The translations under genes were made by a program, and so were the position numbers. This document shows, piece by piece, positions 26,336-35,640 of a stretch of DNA of 64,000 bases (position 1 is its first letter; each line of letters opens with the position of its first letter). Source of the stretch: Amblyornis subalaris (Eukaryota > Chordata > Aves > Passeriformes > Ptilonorhynchidae); contig JACAXG010000122.1 in the NCBI GenBank assembly GCA_018881555.1, forward strand, positions 2,515,955 to 2,579,954, given 5' to 3'. The notes beneath the pieces are model-generated. The model worked only from the letters and a program-made list of their open reading frames with translations. It was not told the origin of the DNA and made no database searches.

Positions 26336-28142
26336 ATGGGTTCTAAGTTGTCCGCACCCCAGAGAGAGGTTTATTCCCAAATTGTGGGTACCCTATTGGT
26401 GGGAGGAAAAAAGTTTTCGAAGGGTTTAGTTAAAAGATTTGTTTGATGGCTTTTTGTGCACTTCCCTCAGACATCCTCTGAGCAGGTTAAGGATATCAAG
26501 TTTTGGAATGGAGTGGGGGCAAAACTGGCCTCGCTCCAAGCCTCAGGGGACGCCTCAGTTTCCCAATACCTTCCACTTTTGCTTTTAATCTGCGAGTCTT
26601 TAAGTTCGCAAAGGAAGTGCACAAAAAGACCAAACAATTCTTTCCCAGTTGCAAACCTTATCCCTCCTTCCTCACCCTCTATACCTAAACCCTTTTCCCC
26701 TAAATTGAGTAGACTGGGAGGTGCAACCTGCCAAACGGCACAGGAGAGCTACCGTCCTCCTGGCCCCTCCTCGGTCTCCCCAATACCCTTGCCGGGGCGG
26801 GCATCGCGAACCTGTCTCGGACCTCTCCCTTAACCCTTTTTCCAATCCCACTTTCCCAGTTCTAACTCCCCTTGTTGAGCCCCAAAATGGCGACTGTTCC
26901 CAGGTTGATACCCAAAACGGTGGCTGTCCTTGTTCTTTTTCCCCGATCCGAAGTTGTCCCCAAGATGGAGCTCGCCAAGTGCGCGTCCTCCTCTTCTCCT
27001 TCTCATCACCCCTTTCTCCAATGTTCTCCAAACCCCTTCCTGCCCTTCAATCCTTCTATTCCGGCGGCACGTGTCTCCCTTCCCTTGGGATCACCCAAAA
27101 CGTCGGCTCCGCCCATGACCCGTCCCTCTCCTCCTTTAGCTCCACCCATCCTTTTCCGACTTCCACTTCCCACGGTCCCGCATCCAGTTCCCACGCTCCC
27201 TACACCGGATGTGAGGGCCCAGGGGCCCGGAACCCGGAATGGGGGGATGGCCTTTTTGCCGCACCTGTGGCCTACAACCGGCAAGGCAACAACCCTACAT
27301 GGAAGCCCTTTGAGGCCCAAAGCCTTAAAGACCTATGCAAAGCGCAGAGGGATTTCGGAAGGGAAAGTTCACATTTTAAGACCCTTTTGTGGGCAACCTT
27401 TTCGACAACTATAATGGTGCCGCATGATATTAAGAATGTTTTTTCATGTCTGCTTTCTCCATTGGAATTCCAAATGTGGAGCACCGACTGGAGGAAGTAT
27501 TTAAACCAGCTCCTTCCGATCCTTCTGCAAGATCAAACTAACGCGGGGCTTACTATGGATGATTTGACTGGTGAACGGTTGTTGTCTAAGCCACAGGACC
27601 AAGCCCAGGTTTTGCTGGAGGCAGTTCTCAACACTGTTAGAGATGCGGCAGAACGAGCCTTCCTACATATACCCCCTAAATTGGCACCTCAACAAAATTA
27701 TACGCAAATTAAGCAAGGTCCCCAGGAACCCTTCGTGGATTTTGTTGACAAAATTCATGTGTTGGTGGAGAAGCAAATAGAGGACCCTCAAGCTAGGGAG
27801 CATATTATCACAGGCATTGCGAAAGCAAATGCTAATGAGGCCTGCGCTAAGGTCATACTGGGTCTTCCCTTTGATCCTCCACCAACACTAACTCAGATGA
27901 TTAGAGCTTGTACCCATTTGGTTCAGATCGGGCACCAAATTTCTAAAAAACAAGGGGGAGTAAAGGGTGTAGTAAGGGAGGAGACGGTGGCTGTGGGAGA
28001 ACCTAAACCTCCACTATGTTTCCGTTGTGGGGGGAAGGGACACACGGCACACTATTGTAAGGCTCCAGTGCATGTAATTAAGGGGCCTCCTAAGCCGTTT
28101 CTCAAGCCTGTTTCCCCAGGCGACCATCCGAAGGGAAACTGA
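26336..28142 (+). pseudogene. gag: Provirus A gag (broken)
   Basis: Gag forms the virion shell. The start at 26336 gives MGSKLS, a myristoylation-type N-terminus aligned with the Gag starts of B and C. An in-frame TGA lies at codon 37 (26444-26446). The matrix frame then runs to 26833, while the rest continues in the +1 frame from about 26721, so there is also a frameshift in the proline-rich linker. The second frame (to 28142) holds the capsid (about 27270-27900), the major homology region (QIKQGPQEPFVDFVDKI) and a single CCHC zinc knuckle (28017-28058, CFRCGGKGHTAHYC). Many betaretroviral nucleocapsids have two knuckles; all three relatives here have one. Confidence 0.9.
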
Positions 28143-28828
28143 GAAGCCAGTGCGAGTCGGCTCCGCGTGATGAAACAAATGGAGCTGCCAAACTATCAGA
28201 TGGGGACACTCAGACACCTGACGAGACAACCGAAAGAGACACACAAATACATGGACTGCAGCTGAGAGTGGTTTGCAGAGAATCACATCAACTCACCACC
28301 ACTCAATGGACAATCCTCGCAGTCACTATCCAACCCGTAGACCAGGATCTATGCAAATACTAGAACATCTTTGTCATTGGGGATACACAACAGACACCCG
28401 CAGGGATTGAGGTTTCCCCCGAACTCACGAGGGTGGGCCCGGGGGGGGCCTTCGGTCTTGTGGCATGGTGTGTCCATCCTCCCCACTTCCTACCAAAGGG
28501 CCAAGTCATCACCCAGGCCATTCCGTTGCCAGGACTTCTGCCAGCAGATGGCGAGAAACCAAGCCTCTGCTGGGTAGAAGTCGTAGGAAGTGATAAGCCC
28601 TGGCTGCAATGTCAGCTGTGCCAGGGAATGGACCGAGCTGAGGTCACCAGGATGATGGACACGGGTGCGGATGTGACGGTCACTCCCGCTGACAAATGGC
28701 TGCCAGAGTGGGAGCTGCAGCCACAAGGCGTTCTCTCTGGGATCAGGGGGACCCAATTGGCCAAGCAATCAAAAAAGGTAGTCCAATTGGAAGGTCCAGA
28801 CGGACAGGTAGCTTCCATCTGCCCATTC

Positions 28829-28834
28829 GTCCTG
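28829..28834. repeat. Target-site duplication of LTR E, left (GTCCTG)
   Basis: Matches 29347-29352 exactly; six bases is the length used by these ERVs. Confidence 0.9.
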
Positions 28835-29346
28835 TGCCGCGACTGGGGGTGTTAGTTGTCACGGCCTTCCAGAAGCGTCCGGGAGGGGATCGCTCCAAGC
28901 GTCGGCTAGACAACTCCCTAGTCTAATGCTCTGTGCGGCCCACGAGAGCAAAGAGACCGAAACGGGTTCTTCGTATGGATCTGCTTTATTGGCAGGGGTT
29001 CAGGGACGAAGAACCAAGGGATCTGAGGGTAAGGGCAGTTATAGGGTTCCCGGAGGGCGGAGGGAGCACACAGACCAATGATCAGAGGGTCCAGGGGCGG
29101 AACAAGGGTGGAGTGAGGAGGGAGATCCAATAGGGTCAGAGGGAAAGCGGGATTTAGGGAGAAGGCCAATGGGTATTACAATTGAACAGAAAATTCTAGA
29201 ACCATGCCTATATACAGAACAGCTAAGGTGGGATTAGAAACCCCTCCTCTGAGGGAGAAGTCTTGAGATTGGCAGTGGCAATTCACACTCTTGAGACTAC
29301 CCACTACTGGGGTCGGACTGAGTCTCCTCTACGAACCACTGCCACA
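28835..29346 (-). mobile_element. Solo LTR E nested in provirus A pro
   Basis: 512 bases with TG...CA ends and the perfect 6-base duplication GTCCTG on both sides. It reads on the minus strand: AATAAA (plus TTTATT at 28985-28990) lies toward the left, and a TATAAC-type box lies to its right. Its right end, ACCACTGCCACA, equals the right end of the C LTRs, and TGTCACGGCC occurs near its left end, so it belongs to a relative of the B/C family. The internal region was lost by LTR-LTR recombination. Confidence 0.9.
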
Positions 29347-29352
29347 GTCCTG
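29347..29352. repeat. Target-site duplication of LTR E, right (GTCCTG)
   Basis: Pairs with 28829-28834. Confidence 0.9.
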
Positions 29353-29990
29353 GACACCAAATTTACATTGTGGGGGAGAGACGCCATGTCCCAATGGGGC
29401 ACTACCATCAATATCGGCCCCGGACCTCAGGATTTTTGATTGCGGCCACTGGGGTGGAGTGCGACACCCAGAGGTTAAATTGGAAAACTGATTCATCGGT
29501 CTGGGTGGACCAGTGGCTGTTAAGAAAGGACAAATTGAAAGCGCTCCACTCGCTCGTGGAGGAGCAGTTGGCAAAGGGTAGCATCCAGCCAACCAGTAGC
29601 CCCTGGAGTTCGCCCGTGTTTGTCATCCGAAAACCAGGTAGAGACAGGTGGCGGCTCCTCCACGATTTGAGGAAAATAAACGAGGTCATTGAGGACATGG
29701 GGCCTCTCCAGCCAGGCATGCCATCACCTGCGATGCTCCCACAGTATTGGAAGATTGCAGTCCTGGACATCAAGGACTGTTTCTTCCAAATTCCCCTCCA
29801 TCCTGAAGATGCGCCACGGTTTGCCTTCTCGGTTCCTTCCATCAACCGGGAGGCTTCCATGCAGCATTACCATTGGCGGGATTTACCCCAGGGCATGAAG
29901 AACAGCCCAACCATTTGCCAATGGTGCATTGCAAAAATCCTGTCGCCCATCCGTGCCATGGCAGAGAGGGCTATCATCCTTCATTACATG

Positions 29991-29996
29991 GATGAT
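29991..29996. repeat. Target-site duplication of provirus B, left (GATGAT)
   Basis: GATGAT directly before the B 3' LTR and again at 38389-38394. In provirus A it encodes the two aspartates of YMDD. Confidence 0.97.
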
Positions 29997-30615
29997 TGTC
30001 ACGGCTGCTCGATGGATATTGCCGTGACCTTCCCAAAAGCTCCCCGAATCCGGGAAAGCCTTTACCGGAGGTCGGCAACTAACACGATCCTNNNNNNNNN
30101 NNNNNNNNNNNNNNNNNNNNNNNNNNNNNNNNNNNNNNNNNNNNNNNNNNNNNNNNNNNNNNNNNNNNNNNNNNNNNNNNNNNNNNNNNNNNNNNNNNNN
30201 NNNNNNNNNNNNNNNNNNNNNNNNNNNNNNNNNNNNNNNNNNNNNNNNNNNNNNNNNNNNNNNNNNNNNNNNNNNNNNNNNNNNNNNNNNNNNNNNNNNN
30301 NNNNNNNNNNNNNNNNNNNNNNNNNNGAGCATCAGGGCGAATAGGGTGAGGGCCAGGAGGTGACGGATAGGGAAACAACCAATAGGGAAAGGCGAAGGGA
30401 GGGATTAGGGGAGAAAGCCCAATGGGGGTACAAACTTTAACGAAAGTTCCAGAACATTAACCATATATGGAACATAATGGGTGTAACGGTGGGTGGCTCC
30501 AAACTCAAGGGGCAGCCCACCAGGGGAGGAGATGTAGGCGGTTCACGACCGGGAGACGGCCCACCACGACCTGCGGGCCGGCCCACTCCCGGGAGTGGCT
30601 TGAACGGCCGCCACA
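29997..30615 (-). mobile_element. Provirus B 3' LTR, with assembly gap
   Basis: Lies next to the polypurine tract, so it is the 3' LTR. It is 619 bases as written, including 235 N. The sister LTR is 561 bases, so the true length is probably also 561. Confidence 0.93.
30092..30326. other. Assembly gap (235 N)
   Basis: The run lies wholly inside the B 3' LTR. Both sides align to the 5' LTR, where only 177 bases (37923-38099) separate the same points. The open frames crossing this gap are artefacts. Confidence 0.99.
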
Positions 30616-30629
30616 TCTCCCCCTTCTTT
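30616..30629 (-). promoter_or_regulatory. Provirus B polypurine tract
   Basis: Minus strand AAAGAAGGGGGAGA directly before the 3' LTR, the usual plus-strand primer. Confidence 0.9.
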
Positions 30630-31068
30630 GTTTAATAAAGACGTAATAAGCTTAAGGAAAAGTCTCCTAAGGCAACCAAAAATACATGAAATAAGTAGAA
30701 TAATAAACAAAATCCAGCACACGGTCTCTATTATTGAGATAGCCCATCCTGAAAGCCCAGAGTTCTTGAACAGGCTTTCGAAGCATCCCGTGGTCTCCCT
30801 CTTGAGATCGTCCAGCCGGTCATGGATCTTCTTGATTGTAGAGTGGATACCCTGGCTGTGTGATGACAAGTTGAGACAGCATAGCCCCTCAAATTCTTCA
30901 CAGCCGTGGCCATGGGCAAGGAGTAGGAAATTGATGGCTGCTCGATTTTGTAATTTCGCCTGTCTAGTAATTTCCTCATCCTCCAAGATCTGGCTCAGTG
31001 CATGGGAGGTAAGACTCGCCTGCTTCCCCATCCAGCATTCCAGGTGGCTGATGTCACCTAAGGCCTTA

Positions 31069-31094
31069 GCGGCAGCCACCCGCGGCAGCCACCC
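31069..31094. repeat. 13-bp tandem duplication in env of B
   Basis: GCGGCAGCCACCC occurs twice in a row. Provirus C has a single copy-equivalent at the same place and keeps its frame, so the duplication is the cause of the env break in B. Confidence 0.93.
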
Positions 31095-32102
31095 ACGGCA
31101 GCAAGATGGAGACTGCCGTTTTCTTTGAAGGGGTCCAATCCGTAATTTCAGAATCACAATTTTCATCAAATTTAGTTGTATCTCTTTTTTGGCGGGCCAA
31201 TAGTTTCCAATTTAGAATTTGGGTTTTGTTGCGGGCCAACAGAGCGAGTTTGCCCAACGTGCACGGCCCTCCTTTCAGACGGGAGGGGATCCCGGCCCAG
31301 ACCCGGTCACCACAGATGAGAAAAACTCCTCTGGGGAGTTGCCTGGGCTTTACAGTGGACTCGGATAATGTGTTGGCAGTGTAATTGCACCAATAGGCCG
31401 ATCCGTATTCCTTTTTTGTAGGTGTTACATCTGTGATTAGACCTTTTCTAGTCTCTGCATATTCTTGCCATTCGGCATTTGACATCTTGTAGCCGAATCT
31501 TATACAATATTTGGCCTTTGAGGACCCCAGCAAAGCCAATTCCTGGGGTTCCTGTGGTGCATGGGGCAAAATCCTCACCCACTGGTCCCAGGAATCAACC
31601 GGATTGGGCTTCTTACCTGCATACATGTAGTCGCGTTTGGTAAGAGGGATCCCGACCAGACAGGTCGACAGTGGATCTCCGACTCCCGACATTCTTAGAC
31701 ACATGTGGTCCTGCCCAATGGCCTTGGCCAGCGTTACCCAAACGTTGGACTTGGGCTGAGGGATTATCCAGGTATCTACTCTTTTGCCGGCCAGGACGAT
31801 CCACATGCACAGGAGCATCCATGGTAGGTTCGGATTTCTCACGGACTGGGCCATCTTCTTACAGTGGAAATCTGAAAAATTACTTAAAAATTTAAATTAG
31901 ATTGGTGTATATGATTATATAGGGGCAGGTGTACATAATTATATAGGGGTAACTGTATTCTCCTCTAACTCCGCCTTTCTTGTTTTAAAATAATTAAAAA
32001 CATGAGGTAAGTAGGGGTAGGTAAATGGGGTGGAGGGAAACACATGAGGGTTGGCAGGTGCAAGGATGGAATAGGTAGGTTCAGCCCTGGAGGGGAGACG
32101 GA

Positions 32103-34748
32103 TCATTGAATGTTACTATTCGTGTGGCTCTGGTCCTTCCGTCTCCTCCTTTTCCAGGCTGCAGTCTTTTCTTCATCCTCTGATATTTGGTCCTCTCCAT
32201 TCGGTTGGGGGGTCGTCGTCAGCGCATTCCCCAAGAATGGTTTGATGTTCCTTGCGGGTAGCCACCTCGGTCCTGCAGGGGTCGACACACACGCATACCC
32301 GCTCCCCCAGGTGATTAGCTCGTAGGGCCCTTGAATCTGTTGAGACTCAGGGTCTTTGATCAACACAGGCGGTTTAATTTTTAGCTTGGCATAGGTCGAA
32401 TTGGAGAAATGCCTGAAAACGAGAGGGTGCAGCTCTTCAAATGTATTATTCAAAAAATTGATGGTAAAGAGCGCCTTACAGAGTCTCGCAATGGGAGAGT
32501 CTAACTCTGCCCCTCCTCGTTGTTGATCAAGGACCCTCTTGATGTTTTGGTGGGCCCTTTCCACTATAGACTGACCTGTTGGGGAGTGTGGGATACCCGT
32601 GGTGTGTCGTATGCCCCATTGTTGGAAAAATTCCTGCATCCTTTTGCACGCATATGCAGGGCCATTATCTGATTTAATCTCTTGCGGGATGCCCAAGGTG
32701 GCAAACGCTCTTAGGTAATGGTTTATGGCGTCCTTGGTTTTTTCTCCCGCATGCGCCAATGCGAATACAGCCCCGGAAAACGTGTCTATCGACACATGAA
32801 TATATTTTAGCCTTCCAAAGGGGGAATAATGAGTTATGTCTGTATGCCAGAGCTGGCCACTGTTAAGTCCTCGAGGATTTGTTCCTAGGATCCCTAGGGA
32901 TGGCAATTGATAGGACTGACAGCTTGGGCATGTGCTGACAATCGCCCTTGCCTGTTCTCTAGGAATCCGGAACATCCTCACTAAAGCTGGGACGTTTTGA
33001 TGATAAAAAGAGTAGCTGATCTTAGCCTGCTGGAAGGTGTTAGGGACATTAGGTTCCAGCACTGCCATCGCTGCTGCGCCCGCCCTCGCGTTGCCTTCCG
33101 CGATGGGTCCTGGAAGGCCTGTGTGTGACCTCGTGTGCATGACATGGTAGGGTGGCTCTCGGTGGGACAACAGATATATAAGTCGCGAGAGCAACTGATA
33201 TGAATTTTTATTTGAGACTTCCTTTAACCAAGCGTGTTCAGCCCTAGCAACTATTCCAGCAACGTATGCCAAATCAGTGACCAAATTAAGCGGTTGGTTT
33301 TTGAATTTGTCAAAGGCCATGACGGCGGCTTTTAACTCTGCCAGTTGAGGGGAACCCTCAACCTGCTGCACCTCTTTCTCCCACTGATGGGTGCTTGGGT
33401 CAATCCACGTGACAACTGCTTTTTTGGATTGCCCTGAGCTGTCAGTAAAAACATTAATGCCTTTGACAGGTGAATTACTTTGCATCGATTTTGGAGCCAA
33501 ATTGAATTCCGAATTTAAAAGCTTGTGACTTTGTTTATGAATTGAAATTTGGCCAGAGTAATTGTCTAGAGCGAACTGAAGCCTCTCATTCATCTGGAGT
33601 AAATGCTCCAGCTCATCTGCTGTCTCTAGTCTCCATCTGATGCACGCGAAGTCACACTCCGCAAGGATACGGAGGCGTGATCTTGCTCTCCTAATTAATT
33701 GTGCAGCGATATCCTGAGGTTTTGTTAATGTCCTCTTAGGCTGGTGCTGGAGGAAGATCCACTCGATTATTAAAAGTGGATCCTTTCGTCCCTCGTCCCA
33801 CTGATAAATGAGGGCATATGTAAAAGGTGACTTAGCCAGCAGGACCAGCTCGAATGGCAATCTAGGGTCCACCTGGTGGGCTTGCCTTGATGATAAGGTG
33901 TCCTGGACTCTGGTAATGGCTTGCCGGGCCTCGGGGGTGACAGTCCATGGCGAGTCCAGCTCCCCAGCCCCACATAACAGCTGAAATAGGGGGGCTAAGT
34001 CCTCGGTGGTGATTCCCAGTAAGGGTCGGACCCAATTAATAGTCCCACATAACTCATGTAGCTGGCGCAGAGTCTTCGGGTCGTTGGTGATTGTAAGGTG
34101 CTGCGGCTTGATAGTTCTCTCGGTGATCAAATGTCCGAGGTAGGTCCAAGGCTCAGCCCGCTGAACCTTGTCCTCCTGCAGCACGAAACCCCCTCCCTTC
34201 AAGGCATCGATGGTGTCGGCGAAGACTTCCTGCAGGTGTTCATCATTCTCCGCACAAAGCAAAATGTCATCCATGTAATGTAAGATGATGACTTTTGGGA
34301 ACCGCTTGCGTACTGGGGACAGGAAGTGGGCTACGTACCACTGGCAGATGGTGGGTGAGTTCTTCATCCCCTGACGGAGAACCCGCCAGTGATACCGCCG
34401 AAGCGGAGCCTGCCGATTGGGTGACGACACTGAAAATGCAAATCTGGGAGCATCCAAAGGGTGTAAAGGGATGCTAAAGAAACAATCTTTAATATCAATA
34501 ATAATTAACTTCCAGGTTCGGGGGAGCATAGAGGGAGATGGCATTCCCGGTTGCAGGGGACCGAAGTCTTCAATGACCTCGTTGATCTTGCGGAGGTCGT
34601 GGAGGAGCCTCCACCTGTCCTTGCCCGGCTTACGCAGGACAAAGACAGGTGAATTCCAGGGGCTGTTGGTAGGGACAATATGCCCCTTGACCAACTGCTC
34701 CTCCACCAGGGCTTCGAGCGCGCTCAATTTATCTCCATATGGGGCCAC
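32103..34748 (-). CDS. pol: Provirus B Pol (RT, RNase H, integrase), open frame
   Basis: 881 uninterrupted codons. The ATG at 34748 is only the first Met; the protein would normally be made by frameshifting from pro. RT has YMDD (LHYMDDILLCAEN), but the usual LPQG before it is LRQG. In RNase H, Asp (FTDSSG) and Glu (LAELKAA) are present, TDSAYV is TDLAYV, and the last catalytic Asp is Gly (NARAGAAA; provirus C has NARADTAA). The integrase zinc module has Tyr in place of the first His (ISYSFYHQN; C has LSHQFYHQN), with the Cys pair (TCPSCQ) kept. The catalytic triad is present in WHTDITH, KSDNGPAY and SIVERAH. A basic, acidic tail (about 60 residues) ends the protein. Open, yet probably not fully functional. 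Confidence 0.93.
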   Translation of the reverse strand: MAPYGDKLSALEALVEEQLVKGHIVPTNSPWNSPVFVLRKPGKDRWRLLHDLRKINEVIEDFGPLQPGMPSPSMLPRTWKLIIIDIKDCFFSIPLHPLDAPRFAFSVSSPNRQAPLRRYHWRVLRQGMKNSPTICQWYVAHFLSPVRKRFPKVIILHYMDDILLCAENDEHLQEVFADTIDALKGGGFVLQEDKVQRAEPWTYLGHLITERTIKPQHLTITNDPKTLRQLHELCGTINWVRPLLGITTEDLAPLFQLLCGAGELDSPWTVTPEARQAITRVQDTLSSRQAHQVDPRLPFELVLLAKSPFTYALIYQWDEGRKDPLLIIEWIFLQHQPKRTLTKPQDIAAQLIRRARSRLRILAECDFACIRWRLETADELEHLLQMNERLQFALDNYSGQISIHKQSHKLLNSEFNLAPKSMQSNSPVKGINVFTDSSGQSKKAVVTWIDPSTHQWEKEVQQVEGSPQLAELKAAVMAFDKFKNQPLNLVTDLAYVAGIVARAEHAWLKEVSNKNSYQLLSRLIYLLSHREPPYHVMHTRSHTGLPGPIAEGNARAGAAAMAVLEPNVPNTFQQAKISYSFYHQNVPALVRMFRIPREQARAIVSTCPSCQSYQLPSLGILGTNPRGLNSGQLWHTDITHYSPFGRLKYIHVSIDTFSGAVFALAHAGEKTKDAINHYLRAFATLGIPQEIKSDNGPAYACKRMQEFFQQWGIRHTTGIPHSPTGQSIVERAHQNIKRVLDQQRGGAELDSPIARLCKALFTINFLNNTFEELHPLVFRHFSNSTYAKLKIKPPVLIKDPESQQIQGPYELITWGSGYACVSTPAGPRWLPARNIKPFLGNALTTTPQPNGEDQISEDEEKTAAWKRRRRKDQSHTNSNIQ

Positions 34749-34818
34749 TGGTCAACCCACACCGGTGAATTAGTTGTCCAATTTAGGCGTGGGACAGCGC
34801 GCCTCGCAGTGGCCCCAA

Positions 34819-35640
34819 CTAGAAATCCCGCGGTGGTGAGGAGATTTCTAGCCGTGTGCCCCATTGAGACAACAGATCCCGACCCCACAGAGTGAGACCT
34901 GCTGCAACCACGAATGGTCGGATGGTGGCTATTTGTCCCTCTGGACCCTCCACCGTAACGGTCTTACGGCTACGCATAGAGGGTGCTACTCCTCCGATAA
35001 CTTATAGGTATCGGATGCATTTTCCAGTCTCCAAGAACTGGGCCACTCGGAGCGGGTGATGACAGTAACATCCACTCCAGTGTCAACCATCCCCAATATT
35101 CTGCGCTCCGATGCCTGGCATCGGAGCCGACACTCCAGGATTGGCTTATTTGGGCCCACAACCTCTGCCCAATACACACAGTCCGGTGGTTTAGCGGTGT
35201 CCCACGCCTCAGGTAATAAATAAGCTTTGGCTATGGGCGTCCCTTGGGGAAGGTGGAATGGTGGAGAGACGCAACACGCTTCCACTAAGAGACGGTCACC
35301 AGGTTGTATGGTGACTAATTGAGGCGTTACATGGATGGAGTCAGGGGCCAAGCTGGTGTCCTTGAAAATTAAGGCTCTCCTGATGCTAGTGTGCGGATTA
35401 AGGAAGTCTGTGGAAATGGAATGTAAGTCTGAATCAGTAATTTCAAAAGTCAAGTCCGTGCATAAAGTCTATTGGGTACCTGGCCATTGGTGGAACGGTG
35501 CTGCCCGCGATACCCGATCCTCTTCGTTGTTGGTGCAGGAACTGCTATCTACCTCCTCCTCCAGGGAGGAACAGCAGGGACAGCGTCGGCTGGCGGCTCT
35601 GCATTTGGTATCTTCGCGCGTGGCCGCCCCGCGCTCCACA
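34819..35640 (-). pseudogene. pro: Provirus B pro (stop plus frameshift)
   Basis: Overlaps the end of gag in the -1 frame. An in-frame TAG lies at 35469-35471. The frame then runs through PGDRLLVE and GTPIAKAYLLPE (a dUTPase-like pre-protease segment), then GMVDTGVDVTV, where the motif is DTGV instead of the DTGA of A and C. It leaves frame near KLSEE (about 34989). The homologous remainder (GGVAPSMRS to LWGRDLLSQWG) is in another frame and ends at TAG 34819-34821. Compared with C, which stays open across this point, the break is a small indel. Confidence 0.85.

Larger units (their letters stand above)
28364..29439 (+). pseudogene. pro: Provirus A pro, interrupted by solo LTR E
   Basis: The aspartic protease would cleave Gag-Pro-Pol. 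The frame opens after a TAG at 28361. It carries a pre-protease segment like that of B and C (GQVITQAIPLPGLLP), then the active site MMDTGADVTV near 28655. The 512-base LTR E is inserted after PFVL. The C-terminal part (TLWGRDAMSQWG and onward) resumes at 29353 and ends at TGA 29437-29439. With one copy of GTCCTG counted, the coding phase matches on both sides. The segment upstream of the active site resembles the degenerate dUTPase-like part of betaretroviral Pro; that assignment is an inference. Confidence 0.85.
30543..31854 (-). pseudogene. env: Provirus B env (frameshifted)
   Basis: Env mediates receptor binding and fusion at the cell surface. The first frame (31854 to 31066) has a hydrophobic signal peptide, a surface subunit of roughly 200 residues and an RQKR furin-type site. 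The transmembrane subunit then begins, with an internal hydrophobic fusion loop between the cysteines of ENCDSE and LECW. A perfect 13-base tandem duplication (31069-31081 and 31082-31094) shifts the frame inside that loop. The second frame (to 30543) carries LQNRAAINFLLLAHGHGC with CX6CC (CEEFEGLCC), a membrane anchor (WAISIIETVCWILFIILLIS) and a tail that ends inside the LTR. The TM type is alpha/gamma-like despite the beta-like pol. Confidence 0.92.

Noticed and set aside
26672..27320. Minus-strand frames over gag of A and similar antisense frames over the other gag linkers
   Set aside because: Antisense shadows of the GC-rich proline linker; no motif.
28855..28860. Left end of LTR E placed at the internal TGTCACGG (28857)
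   Set aside because: That border gives no target duplication; starting at TGCCGCG (28835) gives a perfect GTCCTG on both sides and restores the phase of pro.
29883..30378. Open frames crossing the N run
   Set aside because: Translations of N; artefacts of the gap.
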